Origin: an uncultured Bacteroidota bacterium
GTDB lineage: Bacteria; Bacteroidota; Bacteroidia; UBA7662
Length of the DNA: 17,209 nt
Assembly: GCA_903856555.1 (NCBI GenBank)
Contig: CAIOCC010000090.1
Location: forward strand, 1-17,209
Direction of reading: 5' to 3'
In this document: positions 1 to 7,622 of the stretch, piece after piece
Position numbering within the stretch: the first letter of the stretch is position 1
Layout: every line of letters starts with the position of its first letter
Made by a program: the position numbers and the translations under genes
Notes under the pieces: generated by a model
Told to the model about the DNA's origin: nothing
The model's input: the letters and a program-made list of their open reading frames with translations, nothing else
Database searches by the model: none

Positions 1-1
1 A

Positions 2-1765
2 TTGTGCCTGGTGGTATCCCCGCTGATTGCCTTGATGAAGGATCAAGTGAGTCGGTTGAATCGTCAAGGCCTTTCGGCGGCCGCGTTGGTATCGGGTTTA
101 AGCTCCACCGAAAGTGAAGCCATCCGGGTGCGAGCCGATCGTGGGGAACTCAAATTTCTTTACCTATCACCGGAACGCCTTTCGGGCAAAGACTTTGTTA
201 CCCGCAGCCGGGGTTGGAAAATTGCCTTGCTAGCGGTGGACGAGGCGCATTGCATTGCCCAATGGGGACATGATTTTCGCCCTGAATACCAACGTATTGC
301 GGCATTCCGAGAACAGGTGGGGGCCGTGGTTACGGTGGCACTGACCGGTTCGGCGACTCCTGCCGTTTGCGATGAAATCTGTGAACGCCTGGGGATGGTG
401 AGGCCTGCTTTGGTTCGTCAAAGTTTTGCAAGGCCCATGCTATCCTACCGATGGCAAGAAACCGTCTCCAAACATCAAGCCCTCGAAGACGCCCTAGTCG
501 GTCTCAAGGGCAAGGCCTTGGTCTATGTCGGTTCACGTCGGCACAGCGAAGAATTATCAAGATACCTTGCGAGCAAGGGTTACCCCGCCCAGGCCTACCA
601 TGCGGGGCTGACACCAGAACAAAGAGACTTTCGCCAACAGACTTGGATGAACCATACCAAGCCCATCATGGTCTGCACCACGGCGTTTGGGATGGGGATT
701 GATCAACCGGATGTACGTCTGGTCTTTCATTGGGACCCCCCTGAATCACCGGAGGCCTATTACCAGGAAGCCGGGAGAGCCGGCAGGGACGGGGGTCACG
801 GGCTCTGTCTTTTGGCCTGGCAGAAGGCGGACCTGCAACAGGCCCGCAAGCGAGTCGAAGACGCCTTCCCTCCCATCGAACAAATTCAACGAATTTATCA
901 GGCCTTGGGGCAGTGGTGCAACCTGGCGGTTGGAGGTGGACGGGACCAACGCTTTGCCTTTGATAGTTCGGCCTTTTGCCTACGCTTTGATCTGGAACAA
1001 CGCGTTGTTTACCATGCTCTTCAGATTCTGCATCGGGCCAATCTAGTCATGGCCGAAGAGGAAAGCCTCCTACCGGCCCGTATCCGTTTCAAAGTGTCCT
1101 CCGCCCAGCTTTACGAACAAAGGGTCCTGAACCCCACGTTGGATCCCTATATTGATTTGTTGTTACGAAAACATCCGGGCATTTTGGATCACCCGGTCCG
1201 CTTTGACGAACGACGCATGGCCCGTGAATCCGGAACGACCACGGTGGCTATTTTGCAAGCGATTCATCGGTTGCAGGAACTGGATTTGCTGGATTATACC
1301 CCGCGGTCGGATCAACAAAACCTCTGTTGGCTGAGTGAACGATTGCCGCCCAGTCATTTTTATTTGCCACCGCAGGCTTACAGCGACCTGCTCAAAGCCA
1401 GGCAACGCAGGTTGGAAGCCATGATCGCCATGATCACGGGGACAGGCACTTGCCGTAGTCGGCTGATGCTCGCCTACTTTGGGGAGACCGCTGCGATGGA
1501 TTGCGGGCGCTGCGATGCTTGTATTTCCGCGGGTGGAAGGTTCCAAGAAATGACCACCCAAGAATTTCAGGCTTGGACGCTGCAGGTGCGGCCCTACCTC
1601 AGCGCTCCCCTCCACCCGGCCGAATTGCGTCAAGCCCTTGAAGCCAAGGGACTGGTTCGTGGCCCGGAGGATTGGGCGCGACAGGCCAAGGCCCTCGCTT
1701 GGTTGGTCCAAAAAGGGGCGGTTGCAAGGGATGTCGATGATCGTTTGTTATGGAAGAACCCATGA
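2..1765 (+). CDS. recQ: RecQ-family ATP-dependent DNA helicase, 5'-truncated by the window edge
   Basis: This is a superfamily 2 3'-to-5' DNA helicase acting in recombination and repair fork processing. The reading frame is open to the left edge, so the TTG at position 2 is not a real start; the Walker A motif and roughly the first 60-80 residues lie outside. Visible from residue 1 of the fragment: motif Ia (VVSPLIALMKDQV), the DEAH box at 80-83 followed by the RecQ aromatic loop (AHCIAQWGHDFRPEY), motif III (TGSAT), motif V (TTAFGMGIDQPDV) and motif VI with the arginine finger (QEAGRAGRDG, about 255-264). A winged-helix-like region follows, and a four-cysteine zinc site (C484, C501, C504, C507) lies near the C-terminus. 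In E. coli RecQ the zinc site comes directly after the helicase core, so this is the short form without HRDC that I recall as common in Bacteroidota. It ends in a TGA that overlaps the next start. Confidence 0.95.
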   Translation: MCLVVSPLIALMKDQVSRLNRQGLSAAALVSGLSSTESEAIRVRADRGELKFLYLSPERLSGKDFVTRSRGWKIALLAVDEAHCIAQWGHDFRPEYQRIAAFREQVGAVVTVALTGSATPAVCDEICERLGMVRPALVRQSFARPMLSYRWQETVSKHQALEDALVGLKGKALVYVGSRRHSEELSRYLASKGYPAQAYHAGLTPEQRDFRQQTWMNHTKPIMVCTTAFGMGIDQPDVRLVFHWDPPESPEAYYQEAGRAGRDGGHGLCLLAWQKADLQQARKRVEDAFPPIEQIQRIYQALGQWCNLAVGGGRDQRFAFDSSAFCLRFDLEQRVVYHALQILHRANLVMAEEESLLPARIRFKVSSAQLYEQRVLNPTLDPYIDLLLRKHPGILDHPVRFDERRMARESGTTTVAILQAIHRLQELDLLDYTPRSDQQNLCWLSERLPPSHFYLPPQAYSDLLKARQRRLEAMIAMITGTGTCRSRLMLAYFGETAAMDCGRCDACISAGGRFQEMTTQEFQAWTLQVRPYLSAPLHPAELRQALEAKGLVRGPEDWARQAKALAWLVQKGAVARDVDDRLLWKNP

Positions 1766-2925
1766 AACCCACCTCCCCGGCCACTATGATCACCGACGCT
1801 TCGCCCTTGCTGTTCATGGCCACCACCAACGACCAATGGCAAGACCAACGCATGATGCGCTGGTGCCAAACCTTGGAAATGGCCGGATGGAGGGTTCGTT
1901 GGATCGGCGTGGATCGGCACCGAGAGGTCCCTTTGCAGAGCACGGCATACCGAACCTATCAACGCCTACTTATATCACCCCTTCGAGGACCGCTTTTTTA
2001 CTTGATCTTCAACCTTCGACTCTTGGTGGAGGCTTTGCGCTGTTCTTCCACCGTTTACCTTTCGGTGGATGCCGATACCCTACCGGCTTTGCGCTTGGCG
2101 TCTTGGATGCGCAGGCGGCCTCTGTGGTGGGATGCCCACGAGTGGTTTACCGAAGTCCCCGAACTGAGCGGTCGACCCGCAGTGCGCAGGGTGTGGGCCG
2201 GCTTAATTCGGCTCTTCCTGCGAGGCCGTATTCAATGTTACACGGTGGGGCCGGCCCTGGCCGAGCTGTTTCAAAAGGAGTACGGTCATCCTTTTCGTGT
2301 TTTGCGTAACATGCCCACCCGCAACACCGACCCTACGGATCCACTTGACACCCTCAATTTTCCCCAAGGACCCTTTATTCTGTATCAAGGGGCCTTGAAT
2401 CTTGGGCGAGGCCTGGAGGCCCTGTTGGTAGCCGCCGAAAGGGGGCTTCCTTGTCCGTTGGTCCTGGCGGGTAGCGGGGATTTGGAGATGGAACTTCGTT
2501 CCACGGTCCATAACCGAGGCCTCCATGGCAAGGTATGGTTCACCGGCCCATTGCCCTCTTCCCAACTGCGTAGCTTGACCCAAAAAGCCTGGTTAGGCTT
2601 GAACCTTTTGGACCATCCCAGCCTGAGCTATCGTTACTCCTTGGCCAATAAGTTTTTTGATTACACGGCGGCGGGCCTGCCCCAATTGGGGATGGATTTT
2701 CCGGAGTACCAAGCCCTGCTCAGGGACTATCCGGTGGGCTGGGGTTTGAAGGATTGCCAACCCGAAGGGATCGTCGACTTTTGTTATGAACTCTGGAACC
2801 AGCCCGAACGAATGGAGGCCGCCCGTCAGGCCTGCCTACAGGCTGCGCAGGCTTGGACCTGGGAAAACGAAAGTCAACAGCTATTGGAAGAACTCAGCAC
2901 CTTTGCCCAAAAGCAACCTAGGTAG
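1762..2925 (+). CDS. GT4-type (GT-B fold) glycosyltransferase
   Basis: A cytoplasmic sugar transferase of 387 residues, probably using a nucleotide-sugar donor for cell-surface glycan or glycolipid synthesis; donor and acceptor are unknown. The N-terminal half has a Rossmann-like acceptor domain with hydrophobic strands (LLFMATTNDQW, VYLSVDAD) and the motif WWDAHEWFTE. The C-terminal half shows the donor-site pattern: FILYQGALNLGRGLE, LVLAGSGDLE, VWFTGPLP, and the family-typical SLANKFFDYTAAGLPQLGMDFPEYQ, in which lysine and acidic residues normally contact the nucleotide-sugar. I chose ATG 1762 because it overlaps the recQ stop as ATGA, a standard translational coupling; an in-frame ATG at 1750 would add four residues. 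The 3' end overlaps the convergent glycosyltransferase by 8 bases. No signal peptide or clear membrane span beyond one hydrophobic patch near residue 75. Confidence 0.85.
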   Translation: MKPTSPATMITDASPLLFMATTNDQWQDQRMMRWCQTLEMAGWRVRWIGVDRHREVPLQSTAYRTYQRLLISPLRGPLFYLIFNLRLLVEALRCSSTVYLSVDADTLPALRLASWMRRRPLWWDAHEWFTEVPELSGRPAVRRVWAGLIRLFLRGRIQCYTVGPALAELFQKEYGHPFRVLRNMPTRNTDPTDPLDTLNFPQGPFILYQGALNLGRGLEALLVAAERGLPCPLVLAGSGDLEMELRSTVHNRGLHGKVWFTGPLPSSQLRSLTQKAWLGLNLLDHPSLSYRYSLANKFFDYTAAGLPQLGMDFPEYQALLRDYPVGWGLKDCQPEGIVDFCYELWNQPERMEAARQACLQAAQAWTWENESQQLLEELSTFAQKQPR

Positions 2926-4120
2926 GCACTCGACTCCCAAAAATCAGTTCGCAGAGCAGGCCTGCGTTTTGATTCGGGTCAAAATGAGCCCGGATTTCTC
3001 GATGACGCTGCTCCAATTGCAAACCTTCGATGGGCTTGGCCATGGCGAGTCGCAGACCTTGGGCCCAATCCCTATCGTGGTCGACCGTGGTCACCCAGCC
3101 GGCCCAGGGCAAACCTTCCACCGCATCGCGATGAACCAGCACATGGCCGGTCCCCATCAAGGCATGAATCATTTTGAGCCGGAGGCCTGCCCGTCCCTTG
3201 GATGGGATCACATGAACCGCCGCATTCTGCACCAAAGCGTCCAGGGCCGTATCATCGGGAGTATCCACCCATTGCAAAGCGGGCATTGCTTGCATTTGGC
3301 GAATCAAGGTGCTTGAGGCCTTGGAGCCCGCAACAACCCAAGAAAATTCCGGGCATTGAGAGGCCAATCGCAACACATTCTGAACAGCTTGTTGGTTGTC
3401 CGGTATATCCAGCCGACCATGATACAAGAGAAAGGGCGCGGCTACCTGTTGCCTCTCTATGGCAGGCCCAACTTTGGACGGAGCCAAACGAACAAAGGCA
3501 GGCACATAAAAGGCGTTCAATCCTTCGTTCTGGTAAAGACGGGTTTCCAAAGGGCAAAGGCTCAAAACACCCGCCAAAGGTTGATGACTTCCCGCATTGG
3601 AGACCCAACGCTCCAAGCGACGCCAGCGAAATGATTCGATGTTATAGTATATTTTTTTGAATACACCTGTTGCCGAAAGAGCCTGCATTCGATAGTACTG
3701 GGATTCCCGGTTATGAGACCGAACCCAAAACCGATGATGACCCAAAGCCGGCGCTGCCATACAGGCACAGACCTGCCATCCTTCCAGCAGAATATCCGGG
3801 GGGCCTTGAGCCAAGGCCTTGTTCAAGGCCGATCCGCTGCGGGAGGCCACAGCATGAGGCTGCGCCGATAACCAAGTCCGCAGGGCCATGGGCCGGGGGT
3901 ACCAACGAAGGGTTGCCACTCGTTGATGCCAATCCGGCAGGGCCTTGGCGCCTGATCGAAGTTGGCGATCCAGGGTTGAGCTAACCCAGGCATGGATATG
4001 CAATTCCAGTCCAAGGTCCAGCAAGGCTCTGATTTTATAATCGACCTCGGCCGTGCCGCCGTACAAGGGAGCTATCGGCAGGTCAAAGAGGACCAGCTGC
4101 AGCGCATGCCTCGACCCCAT
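2918..4120 (-). CDS. Glycosyltransferase, GT-B fold (GT4-like)
   Basis: A 400-residue predicted glycosyltransferase of the type found in Bacteroidota surface-polysaccharide loci; substrate not deducible. Key signs are the N-terminal LVLFDLPIAPLYGGTAEVDYK, the central RSHNRESQYYRMQ (matching the HNxExxYY pattern of this group), FLLYHGRLDIPDNQQAV at the start of the donor domain, FSWVVAGSKAS, and near the C-terminus HVIPSKGRAGLRLKMIHALMG followed by a histidine-asparagine-like loop, where the E(x7)E-type acidic pair of classical GT4 enzymes is degenerate. ATG at 4120 shares one base with the ftsE stop (TGATG), so translation is probably coupled and the two genes share one transcript. A TTG one codon upstream is possible but less likely. 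It contains an inverted-repeat cluster at 3802-3830 (separate entry). Its stop overlaps the facing glycosyltransferase. Confidence 0.8.
   Translation of the reverse strand: MGSRHALQLVLFDLPIAPLYGGTAEVDYKIRALLDLGLELHIHAWVSSTLDRQLRSGAKALPDWHQRVATLRWYPRPMALRTWLSAQPHAVASRSGSALNKALAQGPPDILLEGWQVCACMAAPALGHHRFWVRSHNRESQYYRMQALSATGVFKKIYYNIESFRWRRLERWVSNAGSHQPLAGVLSLCPLETRLYQNEGLNAFYVPAFVRLAPSKVGPAIERQQVAAPFLLYHGRLDIPDNQQAVQNVLRLASQCPEFSWVVAGSKASSTLIRQMQAMPALQWVDTPDDTALDALVQNAAVHVIPSKGRAGLRLKMIHALMGTGHVLVHRDAVEGLPWAGWVTTVDHDRDWAQGLRLAMAKPIEGLQLEQRHREIRAHFDPNQNAGLLCELIFGSRVPT
3802..3830. repeat. Cluster of inverted GGCCTTG/CAAGGCC words within a glycosyltransferase gene
   Basis: On the plus strand GGCCTTG (3802-3808), a 3-base loop, CAAGGCC (3812-3818), which extends to the 10-base palindrome CAAGGCCTTG (3812-3821), then CAAGGCC again at 3824-3830. 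Two alternative 7-base-pair hairpins can form, with loops of 3 and 2 bases. On the minus strand the stretch encodes ALNKALAQG, so codon usage (GCC-TTG, AAG-GCC) may explain it. The same 7-mer is unusually frequent across the window (see findings). No function can be assigned. Confidence 0.6.
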
Positions 4121-4830
4121 CAACCGTTGTTCTCCGAAGGCGATTCAAATAGGATGTTCCCCATGTCTTCCAAACGCCCTCCAGTACAACGCAAAACACG
4201 GGCCGGGAAACGATCCATGGTCATGTAATCGTGGGTTGCCATCAAAAGGGCGGTCCCACCACGGTTAATTTCCACCAGCAAGGACAAAACCTCTTCGGAG
4301 CTGTCCGGGTCCAATTGACCGGTGGGTTCATCGGCCAAAAGCAGTCCAGGATTGTTCAGCAGGGCCCTGGCAATCGCCAATCGTTGTTGCTCCCCGCCGG
4401 ACAGGCGATGGGGCATTTCGTTGCCCTTCCCGGCCAGGCCTACCAAGGCCAAAACCTCTTCTTTGCGTTGATTGCGCTGCGTCTTATCCTTCCATCCGGT
4501 GGCTTCTAGCACAAAATCCAGGTTCGCATCGACATTTCGGTCCATAAGCAATTGGAAATCTTGGAATACGACGCCGATCCGACGACGCAAAGCCGGAATA
4601 TCCTTGCGGGAAAGATCCAACAAGTTCTGCCCCATGACCATGGCCCTTCGGCCTTGAATAGGAATCTCCCCAATCAGAGCCCGGACAAGGCTGGATTTGC
4701 CCTGCCCGCTTTTGCCGACCAAATAGACCATTTCACCGGCCTTGAGTTCCAGGTTAACCCCTTCAAAAAGAACGCGGGGGCCGTAAGCAAGGGTGATGTC
4801 CTCCAATTGAAGAACGGGTTCGCGGTCCAT
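4120..4830 (-). CDS. ftsE: Cell-division ABC transporter ATP-binding protein FtsE
   Basis: The ATPase half of the FtsEX complex, which sits at the inner face of the cytoplasmic membrane at the division site and transmits ATP-driven movement to peptidoglycan hydrolases. The 236 residues carry all ABC landmarks: Walker A GKSGQGKS (39-46), Q-loop Q90 in the FtsE-typical VFQDFQLLMDRNV, TGWKDK at 111-116, signature LSGGEQQR (143-150), Walker B LLLADEP (163-169) with catalytic E168, D-loop, and switch H200 (ATHD). The QDFxLLxDRxVxxNLxFVLxATGWK pattern separates FtsE from LolD and other MacB-like ATPases. I chose ATG 4830: it starts right before the conserved DREPVLQLEDITLAYG, whereas the in-frame ATG at 4926 adds 32 unconserved residues. 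No ftsX follows; the next gene, overlapping at TGATG, is a glycosyltransferase, so ftsX must be elsewhere, as is common in Bacteroidota. Confidence 0.92.
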   Translation of the reverse strand: MDREPVLQLEDITLAYGPRVLFEGVNLELKAGEMVYLVGKSGQGKSSLVRALIGEIPIQGRRAMVMGQNLLDLSRKDIPALRRRIGVVFQDFQLLMDRNVDANLDFVLEATGWKDKTQRNQRKEEVLALVGLAGKGNEMPHRLSGGEQQRLAIARALLNNPGLLLADEPTGQLDPDSSEEVLSLLVEINRGGTALLMATHDYMTMDRFPARVLRCTGGRLEDMGNILFESPSENNG

Positions 4831-4876
4831 GGCCAAGGAATTTTGCTCGAATTTAAGGTTCTTTGGGGCAGAATCG

Positions 4877-4907
4877 TTTGGAAAACCTGCCCTGTTGCCT
4901 ATTTTTA
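4877..4907 (+). promoter_or_regulatory. Probable Bacteroidota promoter for the OmpA/TPR gene
   Basis: The 119-base divergent region 4831-4949 contains TTTG (4877-4880), a 19-base spacer, and TATTTTTA (4900-4907). Against the Bacteroidota consensus TTTG / 19-21 bases / TAnnTTTG this fits in spacing and misses only the last base of the -7 element. It would give a leader of about 35 bases before ATG 4950. I found no equally good element pointing toward ftsE in the same region. Confidence 0.5.
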
Positions 4908-4949
4908 GGGTTTTAACCGGATTCAAAACTCCTACCCGAACTCTTTGCC

Positions 4950-6758
4950 ATGAACTTCCAACCTGCCAAGCTGCTGTGGGCCGTATGGGCTCTTACGATG
5001 GTTACCCCGCTTTGGGCCCAAAAGACCGCCCCCCTTCAGGTTTCCAAATCGGTCACAGAAAGCTGCCGCAACGCTTCCTTTCGGACCGTGCCAGCCTTGC
5101 CATTCAGGGTGGGCGATAGCATTCCATTCAGCATCGTGATCGGGCTCAAGAATTTTGACTTTGACCAGAACACCCAGGTGGTGGTGACCCCGGAGGTCCA
5201 CTACCGGAACAAAGTCGTTGCCCTGCAACCCATGCGATTCAAGGCCTTGGCCAACCGCAACCTTAACCCTGAACTCTGGGAAGACACGGTCATGGCCGGT
5301 TTGGTCCGTCGCGGCGAAAACCTCTTTGAGCATGCGGTTCAAGTCCCCTACGAAGAAGGGATTGAAAGCGCCACCCTCGAAGCTCGTTTCACGGTCATCG
5401 AAGGCAAGACCAGCCAGGAGCTGCCCTTGGTCCGCATCAGTTCGGCGGGCTTTTCGAGTTTCACTCGTTTTCTAGAGCCCACCTTGGAATTGATGGACCT
5501 GGATTACGAAAAGGAGAAACTTTGCATCAAAGAAATCCATACCATTAACTTCCCGGCGGGTCGTTACGAAGTAGGCGATGCCCTCAACCAAGGCGCTTTT
5601 CAACAATTGTTGGCCACCTTGCAAAGCCCCCGCGAAATTCTGGAAATCAAAATCACCGGCAGCGCATCCCCGGAGGGCGAATCATCCAACAACGAAAATT
5701 TGGCCTACAAGCGGATGGAAAACCTGAGCAAAACCATTGTTCGGGAATTGCTGGGCCGCAAGCAAAACGCCATGGCAAGCTCGGAGGTTTTTGCCGATGG
5801 TTTTGTGACAACACGTTGGGTTCAACAGACTTGGGATTCCATTGTTCCGATGCTGAGCGGTCTACGTTCATCCAATGTGCCCAAAATCAAAGCGGCCCTG
5901 TTAGCTGCCGAAGGCCAGGAAGCCAAAAAGAAAGCGGCCGAAAAATTCTCCTCTGATTATCAGCGCATGGTCAACGATTGGTTCCCCGCCATGCGTTCCT
6001 GTCGGGTCGAAATTCTCAGCACTCCCTCGGATCAAAGCATCTTGAACGACCTCAAAGCTTTTGCCAAAGGCTCCACCAAGAATCAGTGGCCCGCCACTCG
6101 CATGATTCAAATGGCCCTGGCCGCTGAATCCGAACAAACCAGCATGGAATTGTACCGCAAAGCGGCCACTTGGTACCCCGAGGATTACCGGGCCCATTTC
6201 AAGCTGGGTATGTTGCATTACCGTAACAACCGATTAACCGAAGCCGAGAATCGTTTTCAGCAGGCTGTTATCCTGAATCCCAAATCCGCAGAATCCAAGA
6301 ACAACCTGGGGGCCACTCTCAGCCAACTCAATCGTTTTGGCGAAGCCATGTCCTTGTTTAAAGCCGCAGCCGTCCAGGGTCGTCCCAGTTCCATCAACCA
6401 ATCCTATGTAGCGGCTCGATTGGGTCACTTTAGCGATGCTCTCGAAACCATGGACCAGGAACCCAGCCACAACCGCGCCCTTTGCCAAATCGGTGCCGGG
6501 CAGGCTTACGAAGCGATTGCCACCTTGCAAGCCATCGAACCGCGCCAAGCCCTGACCGCCTACCTAACGGCGATCGCTGCAACGCGGATCAACGACATTG
6601 CCTTGGTTTGTGAGCAAATCCGTGTCGCCATTCAAGCCGACCTCACGATGAGGGAATGGGCCAAAAAAGAACCGGATTTTCATCCCTACCGGACCAACGC
6701 CCAATTCCGCGAGGCCATCAAATTGCCACCGGATTCCCAACGAGTCGGCAACGACTAA
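4950..6758 (+). CDS. Secreted OmpA-like ('ASPEG' type) TPR protein
   Basis: A 602-residue predicted periplasmic or outer-membrane-associated protein of unknown function. Layout: signal peptide 1-23 (hydrophobic LLWAVWALTMVTPLWA, cleavage before QK), a beta-rich N-terminal domain with strands such as FSIVIGL and VVVTPEVHY (about 45-185), an OmpA-like alpha/beta domain starting near 195 with ITGSASPEG (235-243) and conserved NxxLAYKR (248-255), a helical insert (about 285-345) before the last strand CRVEILS, then TPR-like repeats (about 395-475; AHFKLGMLHYRNNRLTEAE, NNLGATLSQLNRFGEA) and further helices. The aspartate of the canonical OmpA GYTD motif is replaced by serine, while R255 is kept. 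It shares this whole layout with the lipoprotein at 7623-9410, so the two are paralogues. First gene of the module; its stop is 14 bases before the NlpC/P60 gene. Confidence 0.82.
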   Translation: MNFQPAKLLWAVWALTMVTPLWAQKTAPLQVSKSVTESCRNASFRTVPALPFRVGDSIPFSIVIGLKNFDFDQNTQVVVTPEVHYRNKVVALQPMRFKALANRNLNPELWEDTVMAGLVRRGENLFEHAVQVPYEEGIESATLEARFTVIEGKTSQELPLVRISSAGFSSFTRFLEPTLELMDLDYEKEKLCIKEIHTINFPAGRYEVGDALNQGAFQQLLATLQSPREILEIKITGSASPEGESSNNENLAYKRMENLSKTIVRELLGRKQNAMASSEVFADGFVTTRWVQQTWDSIVPMLSGLRSSNVPKIKAALLAAEGQEAKKKAAEKFSSDYQRMVNDWFPAMRSCRVEILSTPSDQSILNDLKAFAKGSTKNQWPATRMIQMALAAESEQTSMELYRKAATWYPEDYRAHFKLGMLHYRNNRLTEAENRFQQAVILNPKSAESKNNLGATLSQLNRFGEAMSLFKAAAVQGRPSSINQSYVAARLGHFSDALETMDQEPSHNRALCQIGAGQAYEAIATLQAIEPRQALTAYLTAIAATRINDIALVCEQIRVAIQADLTMREWAKKEPDFHPYRTNAQFREAIKLPPDSQRVGND

Positions 6759-6772
6759 AGTCCCCGCTCGCT

Positions 6773-7570
6773 TTGGAATTGGGCTCCAACCTTTTTTGTT
6801 CGGTACCGGTAGCTCCCCTTCGCTCGGAGCCTAGTCATCGCAGCGAGCAGGTTAGCCAGGGCCTTTGGGGTGAGCAATTCACCTTACTGGCTCACGAACC
6901 TTCTTGGTTTCATGTACAATCTGTGATAGACGGCTATACTGGCTGGATTTCGGAACGCCAGTGCATGGTCCATTCCGATACCATCGAGGACGATAGCCCG
7001 CGCGTTTGCAGTGATTGGGCCTTGGTCCAGACTCCCTCACCGGGCCCCGTTCGTTGCCTTAGTATGGGCAGTATTCTACGACCTTTCCTGGGCTCGGCGG
7101 ACGATTGTTTGATTCGCGGTGCATCTTCCATGATCTTGGATCAAAAACCCGATCCCCGGACCGTCCTTGAACGTGGGATGGCCTGGTTAGGGACCCCTTA
7201 CTTATGGGGCGGCCGCAGTCGTTTCGGGGTAGATTGTTCTGGTTTGGTCCAGGTCCTTTGGGGCTCGGTGGGAGTGGCCCTGCCAAGGGACGCTTCGGAG
7301 CAATACAGCCTTGCCCCATTTTGTTATGAACCGGAAGACCCCAAGGCCTGGCAAGCTGGTCATTTGGCTTTTTTTTCGGAGAACAGCGATCGTATCACCC
7401 ATGTTGGACTGCTGACCGGGGATGGTCGAATCCTCCATGCCTCCGGGGAGGTCCGTTTGGATCCAGTCAACAACGAGGGCATTCAGCCCGTGGACAACCG
7501 TCCTACCCATCCCCACCGACTTGTAGGGATTGCTTCGTTTTATACGCCATCCCCTCATCTTGCGTTCTAA
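6773..7570 (+). CDS. SH3 domain / NlpC-P60 (C40) peptidase, non-ATG start
   Basis: A predicted gamma-D-glutamyl-L-diamino-acid endopeptidase of the YkfC type, which cuts murein peptides. With the start given, it has 265 residues: a bacterial SH3 domain (about 5-65; PLRSEPSHRSEQVSQGLWGE, then DGYTGWIS), a second less clear SH3-like segment, and a C-terminal NlpC/P60 domain with catalytic C155 (VDCSGLVQ), H210 (THVGLL) and H222 (LHASGEV), all intact. The family usually begins about five residues before the cysteine in the 'ICxLSxxPVR' strand, here FCSVPVAPLR. No ATG fits: the in-frame ATG 6656 lies 103 bases inside the upstream gene and the next one is within the mature fold. TTG 6773 or TTG 6779 are the best starts. 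I see no signal peptide, suggesting a cytoplasmic murein-recycling role or non-classical export. A T8 tract (7369-7376) precedes both histidines. Confidence 0.85.
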   Translation: MELGSNLFCSVPVAPLRSEPSHRSEQVSQGLWGEQFTLLAHEPSWFHVQSVIDGYTGWISERQCMVHSDTIEDDSPRVCSDWALVQTPSPGPVRCLSMGSILRPFLGSADDCLIRGASSMILDQKPDPRTVLERGMAWLGTPYLWGGRSRFGVDCSGLVQVLWGSVGVALPRDASEQYSLAPFCYEPEDPKAWQAGHLAFFSENSDRITHVGLLTGDGRILHASGEVRLDPVNNEGIQPVDNRPTHPHRLVGIASFYTPSPHLAF

Positions 7571-7575
7571 AAGCG

Positions 7576-7605
7576 TTCGATTCTTCTTTGTTCCTCCTAT
7601 TTTTG
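7576..7605 (+). promoter_or_regulatory. Probable Bacteroidota promoter for the lipoprotein gene
   Basis: TATTTTTG at 7598-7605 is a full match to the -7 consensus TAnnTTTG. A TTCG at 7576-7579, 18 bases upstream, is a three-of-four match to the -33 TTTG. The gap between the flanking genes is 52 bases, and the leader before ATG 7623 would be about 10-12 bases, A/T-rich, with no Shine-Dalgarno sequence. It would let the lipoprotein be transcribed apart from the two genes upstream. Confidence 0.5.
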
Positions 7606-7622
7606 AGCCAAATTTTTATAAA

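Noticed and set aside
1638..2309. Long plus-strand open frame of 223 codons across the recQ/glycosyltransferase border
   Set aside because: It lies in another frame of two well-supported genes, and its translation is low-complexity, rich in R, P and S, with no family pattern.
4830..4926. Upstream in-frame start for ftsE at 4926
   Set aside because: It would add 32 residues not seen in FtsE and use up the divergent promoter region; ATG 4830 matches the family start.
7530..7622. Upstream in-frame start for the lipoprotein
   Set aside because: It would overlap the NlpC/P60 gene and bury the lipoprotein signal peptide behind 31 residues.
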